Of a stretch of 64,000 nucleotides of DNA, positions 29,028 to 38,939 are shown in pieces. Position numbers and translations under genes: made by a program. The notes beneath the pieces were generated by a model. It ran no database searches. It saw nothing but the letters and a program-made list of their open reading frames with translations, and was not told the DNA's origin. Every line of letters starts with the position of its first letter. Position 1 is the stretch's first letter. This DNA comes from an uncultured Lachnospiraceae bacterium. GTDB taxonomy: Bacteria; Bacillota; Clostridia; Lachnospirales; Lachnospiraceae. Location of the stretch: NCBI GenBank assembly GCA_900315505.1, contig OMZG01000004.1, positions 1 to 64,000 on the forward strand, written 5' to 3'.

Positions 29028-29669
29028 CTATTGTTTTGGCCTAAAAAAACACGTTGTCATCACATAATTTTTTGATGCCATATACATGAAATCTTCCTTA
29101 TTGTGAAAATCTCCTGCAGGCGCAGCTGATTCAGTTCCATTTTCTCTCAGTGTCTGCGCCAGTGGAACCCGCAGTGCCTTCATCCTGGCCTCCTTCTGCG
29201 TCCAGAGCTTTAGGAATTCAATTGTCGGATCCTCTGAGTCCCGAACCCGGATGAATTCCTTCTCCGGGAAAAAGCGCTTCGCGATTCCAGTTATATTTCT
29301 TTTTCTTGCTCTTTCTATTTCTTCTATATCTATCCCTATTGACAGTTCCGGGTTGCTGGTTATGGCAACTACCGTGTAATGACCGCTGTGGCTTATGGAG
29401 ATATCTCCTCTGCCGCCTGCTATATACGGGCGTCCTGAGTAGGATACCATGTACTGTTCAAGTGGGATTTCATACTGCCGGAAGGCCTCATAGATAAGTG
29501 CTGAGGCCGATCTGTAATCCCACGTCGTACTGCGGTTCCGGTATGGCTTCATCATCGGCTCTGTCTCTTCAACTGCCTGTTCAGAAATTTCATTTTTTTC
29601 ACACAGAAATATTGACGTATCCGCGGTCTTATGAATATGAAACCACGGAATGACTGTATCCTGACTCAT
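29028..29669 (-). CDS. 4'-phosphopantetheinyl transferase, Sfp type
   Basis: This 213-residue protein has the motifs of Sfp-like enzymes in order: GRGDISISHSGHY, IGIDIEEIERAR with the metal-binding Asp and Glu, and FLKLWTQKEARMKA. It transfers phosphopantetheine from CoA to carrier proteins. No polyketide or peptide synthetase is in the window, so the target is unknown; AcpP is possible. The start overlaps the upstream pyrophosphatase stop by four bases, so it is coupled to that gene. Its own transcript end is not marked by a clear hairpin. Confidence 0.9.
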   Translation of the reverse strand: MSQDTVIPWFHIHKTADTSIFLCEKNEISEQAVEETEPMMKPYRNRSTTWDYRSASALIYEAFRQYEIPLEQYMVSYSGRPYIAGGRGDISISHSGHYTVVAITSNPELSIGIDIEEIERARKRNITGIAKRFFPEKEFIRVRDSEDPTIEFLKLWTQKEARMKALRVPLAQTLRENGTESAAPAGDFHNKEDFMYMASKNYVMTTCFFRPKQ

Positions 29670-31339
29670 TGCTCCTCCATCGCGGATATAAGCGCCGGAA
29701 TTACCTGCTTCTTTCGCGACACCACTCCGGGAAGCATTATGAAACGTCCATTGCCATCCTCAAGCACCGGCTTTCCAGGGAATGCATTACGTGCGGTCTC
29801 CTCGGCATCCTGCCCTGCGCAGATCAGCCGTGAAGACTGATCGAGAATATTGGTAAGAAGCACATAGACCTGCTTCAGATTGCGATCCGCGAGTACCTTC
29901 TCTAAGTATTCTCCAAGGCTCTTGCGGATTCCGTTCAACTGCTTGTCTGTCACAGCCGAAATCTGTGACACACCGAAGTCTATATCACCCTGACTGAATG
30001 TCTTGAAATCCTGATAGAAAATTTCTGCCGTTGTCTTGCTGGAAAAATTGCTTCCTGCCTCAAACATAGCCATTGCATGCTTTTCTATATCTACCCCGGC
30101 AATTTTTGCGAGCTGCTCCGCCGCTGCCCTGTCTGTATCTGTGCATGTAGGTGAGCGGAACATCAGTGTATCCGATAGAATGGCTGAAAGCATGAGTCCT
30201 GCCATCTGCGGATTGACCTTGACCTTTCTCTCCTGATACATCCGGTATATGATCGTGGAGCAGCATCCCAGCGGACGGTTTGTAAAATATATCGGAGAAA
30301 TGGTCTCAAGAGAACCTATCTTGTGATGATCCACGACTTCCAGAATCTCGGCCTCATCTATGCCGTCTACCGCCTGATTCTTCTCATTATGATCTACGAG
30401 GATTACTCGCTTCTTCTCAGGATTCAGGAGATTTCTTCTTGAAAACATTCCTACATATTTCTGATTATCATCCAGGATCGGGAAATCACGATGTCTGACC
30501 TTTCCTATGACCCTTGTCACATCATCAAGATAGTCAGACTCATCAAACGTTACGAGATTCTCCTTCGTCATGAAATATCTGATTGGTATGCTCTGATTGA
30601 TAAGACGTGCCGTAGTGAAGCTGTCATACTCAGTTGTAATGAGTACGCAGTCTATCGCCTCTGCAGTCCTTGCGACCTCAGGATCGACTGACTTCACTCC
30701 GGTGACTATCATGCATCCGGGTATCTCCTCGAGCACAGCCTTCTGGCGGCTTACTACATTCCCCAGGATGACGAGATCATCTCCGTCCACCTCTGAACGG
30801 ATTGTCTTTACATCGCCCGAAGCCACTACCACCTTGCCATGATTGAAATATGCATGCTCATTGCCACAGACCAGATGACCGTTCAGTGTCTCAATGATAT
30901 TCTTGTACTGGGTTCTTGCACGGCCAAGCTCACGATTATCATACACATCCATATAAGAATAGGCGATATCGCCATTTACGATAACGCCCTGCAGCCTGCC
31001 ATCAGGCCTTACGACAGGAAGAGTAACGACATCCAGCTGTCTCATGAGGGCCCATGCCTTCTTCAGAGACAGATGCTCATCTACTCCCTCTGTCCTTCTA
31101 TAATCCATATCCTTTATCTGGGTACCGACATTGCGCACCGTCTCAGGCTCAGTCACATGAAAGGTATCAAGAACATATCTCGTCTCCTCATTTATAGGGC
31201 CGGCCTTCTTCGGTATGAAATCTCCATCCTCAGTCTGATTCTTGAGATTAGCATACGCAATCGCAGCACAGATGGAGTCCGTGTCCGGGTTCTTGTGACC
31301 AATTACCCAGACCGGACGCTTTCTCTTTAATTTCTCCAT
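29666..31339 (-). CDS. Manganese-dependent inorganic pyrophosphatase with CBS and DRTGG domains
   Basis: This 557-residue DHH-family protein has VIGHKNPDTDSICAA at the start and VDHHKIGSLE in the middle as metal-binding motifs, with a DHHA2 domain at the C-terminus. Inserted after the first motif are CBS domains and a DRTGG domain (roughly residues 70-300). This long form is known in Clostridia and Desulfobacteria, where CBS domains bind adenine nucleotides and regulate pyrophosphate hydrolysis. The ATG has only a weak ribosome site and lies 6 bp after the preceding stop, suggesting coupling. Confidence 0.92.
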   Translation of the reverse strand: MEKLKRKRPVWVIGHKNPDTDSICAAIAYANLKNQTEDGDFIPKKAGPINEETRYVLDTFHVTEPETVRNVGTQIKDMDYRRTEGVDEHLSLKKAWALMRQLDVVTLPVVRPDGRLQGVIVNGDIAYSYMDVYDNRELGRARTQYKNIIETLNGHLVCGNEHAYFNHGKVVVASGDVKTIRSEVDGDDLVILGNVVSRQKAVLEEIPGCMIVTGVKSVDPEVARTAEAIDCVLITTEYDSFTTARLINQSIPIRYFMTKENLVTFDESDYLDDVTRVIGKVRHRDFPILDDNQKYVGMFSRRNLLNPEKKRVILVDHNEKNQAVDGIDEAEILEVVDHHKIGSLETISPIYFTNRPLGCCSTIIYRMYQERKVKVNPQMAGLMLSAILSDTLMFRSPTCTDTDRAAAEQLAKIAGVDIEKHAMAMFEAGSNFSSKTTAEIFYQDFKTFSQGDIDFGVSQISAVTDKQLNGIRKSLGEYLEKVLADRNLKQVYVLLTNILDQSSRLICAGQDAEETARNAFPGKPVLEDGNGRFIMLPGVVSRKKQVIPALISAMEEQ

Positions 31340-31345
31340 TGAAAA

Positions 31346-32632
31346 TTATAATCCTAAAAGGCTCAGAATATCATTAGGTATGATACCTGCATTCATAAGA
31401 AGTATCACCGCTGAAACAATTAAATTAATGATAAGCACAATAAGCAGAAATGCTGAACGATGCTTTAATGATCTGTATTTCTCATCTATGGAAATGTCAA
31501 GCTGCTCACTGTGATCCATTTCCTTCATGGTATCCTGGATATTCCTGAATACCTTGACATTCTCAGAATGAATCTTCTCTGACAGCTCTTCCTTCATATC
31601 CTCAAGGCTGGTGTCTTCCTCTGCGTGTGCGAGGTAATCCTTGATCTCAAGAACTGATGAATTAACCTTGTCTACGATACTGGCAATCCTTGCCGACTCC
31701 TCATGATTCTCACGGGTAATCTGACCTGACAGCTCATTATTCAGGGTAGATACCTCTTTCTTCACAGAAACAAGCATTCGATCGACCTGTGTCTCTACAG
31801 TAGTGACTAGTGCATCCGCTTCCTTCTGCTTCGTCGATAATTCATCCTGCAGGGCTGCTATCTGATTCTCCTTATCGGAAATCTGCCCTTCCTTCTTCTT
31901 TACCTCGGCCTCAAGAGAAAGTACCTTCTTCTGGTTTGCATTGATAAGACCTGAGAGTCTGATGGCCTTGTCCCGGAAGGCATCTATCTGTACCAGAAGC
32001 GCATCCTCTGTACTGTCACCTGTCACCGTGTCATCAGAACTGTAATCAGGCTCTGGTTTGTCATAATGATGTGTCTCTGGTGAAAAGGTTTCAGACACAT
32101 GCGACGACTCAGGCTCTGTGAATCTATCATCACTACTGCTCCCTGAGAGAAGGTCATCCGCCGTTGATCCGTATGGTGTCTCCTCTGTCAGAATGCTGGC
32201 AGCAGAATCAGTCTCATGCTTTTCTTCCCCAAGAAAATCTGATGCAGGCTCATCTGTACTATCATCAGATAAAGCGGCTGATACAGAACTATTATTATCC
32301 ACCGGATCCAAAGCCTCTTCTACATGACTCTCTTCATGCACTGTGGCTGAAGGCTTTGGCTCATCCTGGTTCAGCAGTGTCTCCTCAGGCTCTTCCGGCT
32401 CCGATGATGACAGCCCCATCAGAAGATCTGATGCCTTCACACTGCGGATCTCACCATCTGGTGGAGGCGCAGGTCTGTCCGCCTTTTTCTCTGCAAGCAC
32501 CTTATCTAATAATGAATCAAGGTCTGAAATCTCAGTATTCACATCAGAGTATGATGTACTCTTATCTGTGGAATCAGTAGCTTCCTCAACAGGCTTGTCA
32601 TCAGTGTCATTTACTTTTTTAAAAAAACTCAT
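31346..32632 (-). CDS. Unrecognised acidic coiled-coil protein with a C-terminal membrane anchor
   Basis: I do not recognise this 428-residue protein. Residues 1-215 are Ser/Asp/Glu-rich, contain no clear domain and look disordered. A coiled coil spans about 220-310 (VLSLEAEVKKKEGQISDKEN and following), then another helical stretch to 385. A single hydrophobic segment, LLIVLIINLIVSAVILLMNA, lies close to the C-terminus. The likely topology is a cytoplasmic rod with a tail anchor. It is the first gene of a transcript with the pyrophosphatase and the phosphopantetheinyl transferase, with only 6 bp to the next start. The layout vaguely resembles division or envelope scaffold proteins, but no function should be assigned. 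Confidence 0.8.
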   Translation of the reverse strand: MSFFKKVNDTDDKPVEEATDSTDKSTSYSDVNTEISDLDSLLDKVLAEKKADRPAPPPDGEIRSVKASDLLMGLSSSEPEEPEETLLNQDEPKPSATVHEESHVEEALDPVDNNSSVSAALSDDSTDEPASDFLGEEKHETDSAASILTEETPYGSTADDLLSGSSSDDRFTEPESSHVSETFSPETHHYDKPEPDYSSDDTVTGDSTEDALLVQIDAFRDKAIRLSGLINANQKKVLSLEAEVKKKEGQISDKENQIAALQDELSTKQKEADALVTTVETQVDRMLVSVKKEVSTLNNELSGQITRENHEESARIASIVDKVNSSVLEIKDYLAHAEEDTSLEDMKEELSEKIHSENVKVFRNIQDTMKEMDHSEQLDISIDEKYRSLKHRSAFLLIVLIINLIVSAVILLMNAGIIPNDILSLLGL

Positions 32633-32726
32633 CTCTACTCCTGCAATTGTTTTCCTTGTTGTTTCGGTTTACAAAATCTCTATATATTGTAGCATTTACG
32701 GAAAATATGTGCAACAGAATTTTTAT

Positions 32727-32762
32727 AAAAAAAGGACGACACCATTTCTGGTGCCGCCCTGA
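32727..32762 (-). terminator. Terminator after nifJ
   Basis: On the minus strand GGGCGGCACCA and TGGTGTCGTCC pair around a short GAAA-type loop and are followed by TTTTTTT. It lies about 20 bases after the nifJ stop. Confidence 0.88.
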
Positions 32763-32782
32763 ATGAGCTTTTATAAAAGGTA

Positions 32783-35700
32783 TTATTCAGCCTTATAAAG
32801 ATCTACCATCTTTGTAAGGTACTTATAATGCTCTTTTGACTCTTCCTCTGACTCTGCGAAGAGCTTTGCTGCCTTGTTCGGATTGAACTTGGCAAGTGCT
32901 GCATATCTGTTCTCGCCCTTCAGGAAATCCTGATAGCTTCCTGTCGGAGCCTTAGAATCGAGTGAGAATGCATCCTTGCCTTCCTTGGCAAGCTGTGGGT
33001 TGAAGCGGAAGTTGAACCAGTAACCTGCCTCAACTGCAAGCTTCTCCTCTGTCATAGCCTTGCTCATGCCCTTCTTGATACCATGGTTGATACATGGAGC
33101 ATAAGCGATGATTACTGAAGGACCTGGATAAGCCTCAGCCTCTGCAATAGCCTTGACAGCCTGAGCCATATTTGCGCCCATAGCGATCTGAGCTACATAT
33201 ACATAGCCATAAGACATAGCCATGCCTGCGAGATCCTTCTTCTTGGTCTCCTTACCGCCTGCAGCGAACTGTGCTGTAGCTCCGCAAGGAGTAGACTTAG
33301 AAGACTGACCACCTGTATTTGAATAAACCTCGGTGTCGTAAACCATGATATTGATATCCTTGCCGGAAGCGATAACATGATCGAGTCCGCCGTATCCGAT
33401 ATCATAAGCCCATCCGTCACCACCGAAGATCCACTGTGACTTCTTGGAAAGGAAATCCTTCTCAGCAAGAACTGCCTTTGCAGCATCGCTTCCGTCCTTC
33501 TCGAGCTCTGCTACGAGCTTATCAGTAGCAGGTCCATTAAGGATTCCGCTTGCGAATGTATCGTTCCACTCCTTGATAGCGTCTGCAAGAGAGCCAGTAG
33601 CATTCATATCATCGAGCTCTCTCTTGAGCCTGTCACGGATAGCTCTCTGAGCGAGAAGCATACCATATCCGAACTCTGCAGCATCCTCGAAGAGTGAGTT
33701 AGACCATGCAACACCCTTGCCCTGATCGTTTACAGTGTAAGGAGTAGATGGTGAAGAGTTACCCCAGATTGATGAGCATCCTGTAGCATTTGCTACATAC
33801 ATTCTGTCACCGAAGAGCTGTGTGATAAGCTTAGCATAAGGTGTCTCACCGCAGCCACCGCATGCGCCTGAGAACTCAAGAAGAGGCTTCTTGAACTGTG
33901 AACCCTTTACAGAAGTAATCTTGAACTTATCTACTACCTCTTCCTTCTCAGGAAGTGATACAGCATAATCAAAGAAGGCCTGCTCGCCCTCGTTCTCCTC
34001 GAACGGAGACATTGTAAGAGCGCTGACAGGGCAGACATTTGAGCATGAACCGCAGCCTGTGCAGTCGAAGGCAGATACATTGATAGCGAACTTGTATCCG
34101 TCCATGCCTGTCATATCCTTCATCTTCATTCCTTCCGGAGCCTTTGAAGCCTCATCGGCTGTCATAGCTACCGGACGGATAGCTGCGTGAGGGCATACAA
34201 GTGAACACTGGTTACACTGGATACACTTTGTGACATCCCATACAGGTACGTCTGTTGCTACTCCACGCTTCTCGAAAGCAGCTGTTCCTGAAGGTGTAGA
34301 ACCATCAGCGTACTTCTTTACAACAGATACAGGAATTGTGTTACCCTGCTGAGCGTTGACCTTCTGCTGAATGTCCTTAACGAACTCTACAGCATCAGCT
34401 CTGTTGCCCTTTACCTCTACTGAAAGATCATCATCCTTGCAGTTCTTCCAGCTCTCAGGTACGTTAACCTTGTGATAAGCTGTAGCGCCTGCATCGATGG
34501 CGTCCCAGTTCATCTTTACTACATCATCACCCTTACGAGCGTATGAAGCCTTTGCTGCATCCTTCATGAGCTTGAGAACCTGCTCCTCAGGGATGAGCTT
34601 TGTCAGTGAGAAGAATGCTGACTGAAGGACTGTATTGATACGCTTTCCAAGTCCGATCTCCTTACCGATCTTGACACCATCAATGATGTAGAAATTGATG
34701 TTGTTCTCTGCGATATATCTCTTTACCTGGCCAGGAAGCTTCTCATCGAGCTCGTCCTCTGTCCACTGTGTATTGAAGAGGAAAGTTCCGCCCGGAACGA
34801 GGTCCTGAACCATATTGTACTTGTAGATATAAGCTGTGCAGTGGCAGGCTACGAAGTTAGCCTGTGAGATCAGGTATGTGGATCTGATTGGCTGATGTCC
34901 GAAACGAAGGTGAGAAATTGTAACACCACCGGACTTCTTTGAATCATAATCGAAATATGCCTGAGCATACATATCAGTATTGTCACCGATGATCTTGATT
35001 GAGTTCTTGTTGGCACCAACTGTACCATCAGCTCCGAGTCCCCAGAACTTGCAGTTCGTAGTTCCCTCTGGAGTAGTAACAGGGTTCTCCTTGACCTCAA
35101 GTGAGAGATTTGTCACATCATCTGTGATACCGATTGTAAATCTAGGCTTCTGCGTATTTCTGAATACAGCGATGATCTGTCCTGGTGTAGTATCCTTTGA
35201 TCCAAGTCCATAACGGCCAGTGTAAACCGGAACGCTCTCGAACTCTGAACCCTTGAGGGCTGCTACAACATCAAGGTAAAGAGGCTCACCGATTGAACCC
35301 GGCTCCTTTGTACGATCAAGAACTGAAATTCTCTTAACAGTCTTAGGGATAACTGAAAGAAGGGCTTCCTTAACGAACGGACGATAGAGACGAACCTTGA
35401 TAACGCCGACCTTCTCGCCTTCCTTGCGGAGATAATCGATTGTCTCGTCGATTGTCTCACAAACAGAGCCCATAGCGATGATGACGCTCTCAGCATCTGG
35501 ATCACCATAATAATTGAAGAGCTTGTAGTCTGTACCAATCTTCTCATTGATCTTGTCCATGTACTTGGTGACGATGGCTGGAAGATTGTCATAAGCTTCG
35601 TTGCAGGCCTCACGGGTCTGGAAGAACAGATCCGGGTTCTGAGCTGAGCCCATTTCCTTCGGGTGCTCAGGATTGAGGGCGTTCTCTCTGAATGCCTCTA

Positions 35701-36301
35701 CCTGCTTCATATCAAGCATATCTGCGAGATCTTTGTAATCCCATGTCTCGATCTTCTGGATCTCGTGAGATGTACGGAAACCATCAAAGAAATTGATGAA
35801 AGGAACATGTCCCTCAAGTGCTGCGAGATGAGCTACAGGTGTAAGGTCCATGACCTCCTGTACTGATGACTCACAAAGCATTGCACATCCGGTCTGACGG
35901 CATGCATAAACATCTGAATGATCACCGAAGATATTCAGAGCGTGTGAAGCTACGCAACGAGCTGATACATTGAATACTCCCGGAAGTCCTTCACCTGCGA
36001 TCTTGTACAGGTTCGGGATCATAAGGAGAAGTCCCTGTGATGCTGTAAATGTGGTTGTGAGCGCACCTGCTGCGAGTGATCCGTGAACAGCTCCTGCTGC
36101 ACCGGCCTCAGACTGCATCTCTGTGATCTGGACTGTCTGTCCGAAGATATTCTTGCGGCCTGCGGTTGCCCATTCATCTGTGGCTTCAGCCATTACAGAT
36201 GAAGGTGTGATAGGATAGATGGCTGCTACATCAGTGAATGCATAAGATGCATGAGCTGCAGCATGGTTTCCATCCATGGTCTTCATTGATCTCTTGATCA
36301 T
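32783..36301 (-). CDS. nifJ: Pyruvate:ferredoxin (flavodoxin) oxidoreductase
   Basis: This single-chain 1172-residue enzyme has an N-terminal thiamine-binding domain (AAIYPITPSSVMAE). A middle region carries two 4Fe-4S motifs, CIQCNQCSLVCP and CTGCGSCSNVCP. The TPP-binding domain has GACGGCGETPY and GGDGWAYDIGYGG. It oxidises pyruvate to acetyl-CoA, reducing ferredoxin, the central fermentative step of anaerobes. It is transcribed alone from a good promoter with an AGGAGG site and a terminator. Its codon choice looks highly biased, as for an abundant protein. Confidence 0.97.
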   Translation of the reverse strand: MIKRSMKTMDGNHAAAHASYAFTDVAAIYPITPSSVMAEATDEWATAGRKNIFGQTVQITEMQSEAGAAGAVHGSLAAGALTTTFTASQGLLLMIPNLYKIAGEGLPGVFNVSARCVASHALNIFGDHSDVYACRQTGCAMLCESSVQEVMDLTPVAHLAALEGHVPFINFFDGFRTSHEIQKIETWDYKDLADMLDMKQVEAFRENALNPEHPKEMGSAQNPDLFFQTREACNEAYDNLPAIVTKYMDKINEKIGTDYKLFNYYGDPDAESVIIAMGSVCETIDETIDYLRKEGEKVGVIKVRLYRPFVKEALLSVIPKTVKRISVLDRTKEPGSIGEPLYLDVVAALKGSEFESVPVYTGRYGLGSKDTTPGQIIAVFRNTQKPRFTIGITDDVTNLSLEVKENPVTTPEGTTNCKFWGLGADGTVGANKNSIKIIGDNTDMYAQAYFDYDSKKSGGVTISHLRFGHQPIRSTYLISQANFVACHCTAYIYKYNMVQDLVPGGTFLFNTQWTEDELDEKLPGQVKRYIAENNINFYIIDGVKIGKEIGLGKRINTVLQSAFFSLTKLIPEEQVLKLMKDAAKASYARKGDDVVKMNWDAIDAGATAYHKVNVPESWKNCKDDDLSVEVKGNRADAVEFVKDIQQKVNAQQGNTIPVSVVKKYADGSTPSGTAAFEKRGVATDVPVWDVTKCIQCNQCSLVCPHAAIRPVAMTADEASKAPEGMKMKDMTGMDGYKFAINVSAFDCTGCGSCSNVCPVSALTMSPFEENEGEQAFFDYAVSLPEKEEVVDKFKITSVKGSQFKKPLLEFSGACGGCGETPYAKLITQLFGDRMYVANATGCSSIWGNSSPSTPYTVNDQGKGVAWSNSLFEDAAEFGYGMLLAQRAIRDRLKRELDDMNATGSLADAIKEWNDTFASGILNGPATDKLVAELEKDGSDAAKAVLAEKDFLSKKSQWIFGGDGWAYDIGYGGLDHVIASGKDINIMVYDTEVYSNTGGQSSKSTPCGATAQFAAGGKETKKKDLAGMAMSYGYVYVAQIAMGANMAQAVKAIAEAEAYPGPSVIIAYAPCINHGIKKGMSKAMTEEKLAVEAGYWFNFRFNPQLAKEGKDAFSLDSKAPTGSYQDFLKGENRYAALAKFNPNKAAKLFAESEEESKEHYKYLTKMVDLYKAE

Positions 36302-36332
36302 GTGTATGTATTCCTCCTATACTATACTTTTC

Positions 36333-36383
36333 ATAACGGTCTTTATGCCTTTTCCGACATAAAGAAACGGCATTCATGCCGTT
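36333..36383 (-). promoter_or_regulatory. Two-hairpin 5' leader of nifJ
   Basis: After the nifJ promoter the minus strand carries AACGGCAT/ATGCCGTT (36383-36366) and then TCTTTATG/CATAAAGA with a 10-nt loop. The second right arm, GGCATAAAGACCGTT, could alternatively pair with the first left arm, AACGGCATGAATGCC. The first hairpin also lies downstream of metH and might end that transcript. Confidence 0.5.
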
Positions 36384-36398
36384 ACGTTATCCTTAAAT

Positions 36399-36427
36399 AA
36401 TATAGTATTTTTCAGGAGAAAATTCAA
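36399..36427 (-). promoter_or_regulatory. Promoter of nifJ
   Basis: On the minus strand TTGAAT (36427-36422) and TATATT (36404-36399) are separated by exactly 17 bp, giving a leader of about 90 bases before the nifJ start. Confidence 0.7.
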
Positions 36428-36470
36428 TCGTTTTTACATCAAAAGGGTGTTCTTTATGCAAAACACTTTA

Positions 36471-38927
36471 CTACATTGAAACTGCCTGTGATGAACTGCT
36501 CTTTTCAGCTGATAAAAGCCTGTCCACGAGTTTCACACATTCAGCGGCATCAGGTGAATATCCGTCTGCTCCTATCTCATCAGAATATGACGGAGTGATG
36601 CATGCGCCACCTATCACGACCTTGCATGAAGGATATTTCTCATTACGGAGTTCCACGACCTCCTTCATATGTACCATGGTAGTGGTCATAAGCGCAGACA
36701 GCCCAATGACTGATGCATGGCTCTTTATGGCTTCATCAACGATATCTTCTGCTTTCACATCCTTGCCCATGTCTATGACATTATAGCCATAATTCTTGAG
36801 CATCAGGACGACAAGATTCTTACCTATGTCATGAATGTCGCCTTCAACAGTAGCACAGACTATAGTCTCCCTGGTCTCCCCGCCTGCTGCCGCCCTCATC
36901 AGAGGCTCAAGCACTGCAACGCCTTTTTCCATGGCATTGGCTCCGGAAATCATCTGAGGCAGGAAATATTTTTTCTCCTCATAGAGCTTTCCAACCATAT
37001 TGATGCCGGGGATCAGGTCATTGTCCAGAATATCCTTTGTATCCCTGCCTGCTGCAAGCTCCCTTTTCACAAGAGACTGGATGTGAGTCGTATCACCCTT
37101 TACCACGGCTTCCATCACAGGAGGCAGATCTGACTTTTTTTCTTCCTTATTATCAGTGGTCTTACTTCCTGATGAAATGGAAACATCTGCTGTAGATGCC
37201 TCGGTCAGATATTTTTCTGTAGCTCCATCCTTGCAGAGAAGCATGTCTGCAGCTGCTGCCGTAAGCATCAGAAGCTTCTGTGACGGATTCGCTATAGCAC
37301 AGGTGAGTCCGTGTGCTATTGCCATATTAAGAAAAGCAGTATTTACAAATGACCTCTCAGGCAGACCGAATGAAATATTGGACAGGCCGCAGACCGTCGG
37401 CAGACCCTTTTTACGGCAGTAATCAATTGTTGCAAAACACTTGACTGCGCTCTCAGGATCAGCTCCGACCGTTGCTGTAAGCACATCGACCACGCACCTG
37501 TCCTCTGACATGCCTGCTGCCTTAACAGCATCAAGGATCCTGTCGAGATTGGCATGCTTCTCCTCGAGTGTCTTCGGAAGTCCTGCTGACGAAAGAGGGA
37601 GAACGATAAACATGGCACCGTACTTCTTCGCAATTGGAAGCATGACTTCCATTCTCTCTTCTTCACCTGAAACGGAATTGATAAGAGCACGCCCCGGATA
37701 ACGGCGGAGCGCAGCTTCCATGACTTCCGGATAGCTGGTATCTATACATAGAGACAGATCCGTAGCGAATGTGACCTCATCTATTGCACGAAGCATCATC
37801 TCTTTCTCATCAATGCCGTTCGTGCCCATATTGACATCAAGTATTGCTGCCCCGTTCTCATCCTGGCTTCTGGCAAAATCATTTACCATATCCATCGAGC
37901 CTTCTCGTAGCTCTGCCTGGAGTTTTTTCTTTCCAGTAGGATTGATACGTTCACCAATCACAAGGAAGTTCTTTCCAGGCTCTATCTCCTGCACTTTTCG
38001 CTCAGACGAGATCACACGGTCTGTAACCGGCGCCGGTTTCAGGACGTCCATATTTTTTGTTCGCTCAACCATTGCCCTGATGTGTGCCGGAGTTGTCCCG
38101 CAGCAGCCGCCGATGATGGCGGCACCTGCATTTACCAGAGCCTCCATATCTGAAGCGAACTCATCCGGAGTCATCTTATATACTGTATTCTCATCAATCA
38201 GCTCAGGAAGCCCTGCATTAGGCTTTGCAATTATAGGGACCTTCGCATAGCGTCTCATCTCCTCGATGAGAGGCGGCATCTTGTCGGGACCTGTAGAACA
38301 GTTGAGTCCTACAGCATCTGCACCAAGTGACTGAAGAACAATAATAGCGTTCGCAGGAGAAGAACCATACAAAGTCTTGCCGTCCTCATTATATGTAAGC
38401 GAAGTAATTGCAGGTATGTCCGGTGCCAGCTCTTTTACAGCTATAAGTGCAGCCCTCGTCTCCTGAAGGCTCATCATTGTCTCAATGAAAAAAATATCAA
38501 TTCCACCATCAATCAGCGCCTGAGCCTGTTCCTTATACACATTTACAAGATCTTCGAAATCAAGCTCACCTATAGGAGCAAGCTGCTGACCAGTCATCGT
38601 CATATCACCGGCAACAAGGCATTTTCCCTCTGTGGCATTTCTTGTATTCTCTGCAAGAGTCTTATTAATCTCTTCTACCTGATCCGAAAGTCCGTACTCA
38701 GCGAGCTTGATCCTGTTTGCTGCAAAGGAAGGAGCCAGAACGATATTGCTGCCTGCCTCAATATAGTCATGCTGCAGCTTCCCTATAGGTCCGGGATTGT
38801 CCACCATCCACTTCTCCGGGCAGACACCCATAGGCATACCGGCCTTCATCATATTCGTGCCTACACCGCCATCAAGGAAGATCGGATGCCCGGAGTTGAA
38901 TAGTTTTTTAAAATCTGATACAGTCAT
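36471..38927 (-). CDS. metH: Cobalamin-dependent methionine synthase, short form without reactivation domain
   Basis: This 818-residue protein has three parts. A homocysteine S-methyltransferase domain carries the zinc ligands GGCCGTTP near residue 273. A pterin-binding (methyltetrahydrofolate) domain starts around 320 (FLVIGERINPTGKKKL). A cobalamin-binding domain has GDIHDIGKN with the axial His, plus GLSALMTTTM. The C-terminal SAM-dependent reactivation domain of E. coli MetH is missing; the chain ends after the B12 domain. This short type is common in Clostridia and needs a separate reactivation protein, which is not seen here. It lies 65 bp after the YitJ-like fusion, separated by a heptamer repeat. 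Confidence 0.93.
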   Translation of the reverse strand: MTVSDFKKLFNSGHPIFLDGGVGTNMMKAGMPMGVCPEKWMVDNPGPIGKLQHDYIEAGSNIVLAPSFAANRIKLAEYGLSDQVEEINKTLAENTRNATEGKCLVAGDMTMTGQQLAPIGELDFEDLVNVYKEQAQALIDGGIDIFFIETMMSLQETRAALIAVKELAPDIPAITSLTYNEDGKTLYGSSPANAIIVLQSLGADAVGLNCSTGPDKMPPLIEEMRRYAKVPIIAKPNAGLPELIDENTVYKMTPDEFASDMEALVNAGAAIIGGCCGTTPAHIRAMVERTKNMDVLKPAPVTDRVISSERKVQEIEPGKNFLVIGERINPTGKKKLQAELREGSMDMVNDFARSQDENGAAILDVNMGTNGIDEKEMMLRAIDEVTFATDLSLCIDTSYPEVMEAALRRYPGRALINSVSGEEERMEVMLPIAKKYGAMFIVLPLSSAGLPKTLEEKHANLDRILDAVKAAGMSEDRCVVDVLTATVGADPESAVKCFATIDYCRKKGLPTVCGLSNISFGLPERSFVNTAFLNMAIAHGLTCAIANPSQKLLMLTAAAADMLLCKDGATEKYLTEASTADVSISSGSKTTDNKEEKKSDLPPVMEAVVKGDTTHIQSLVKRELAAGRDTKDILDNDLIPGINMVGKLYEEKKYFLPQMISGANAMEKGVAVLEPLMRAAAGGETRETIVCATVEGDIHDIGKNLVVLMLKNYGYNVIDMGKDVKAEDIVDEAIKSHASVIGLSALMTTTMVHMKEVVELRNEKYPSCKVVIGGACITPSYSDEIGADGYSPDAAECVKLVDRLLSAEKSSSSQAVSM

Positions 38928-38939
38928 TTCTTTTCCTTA

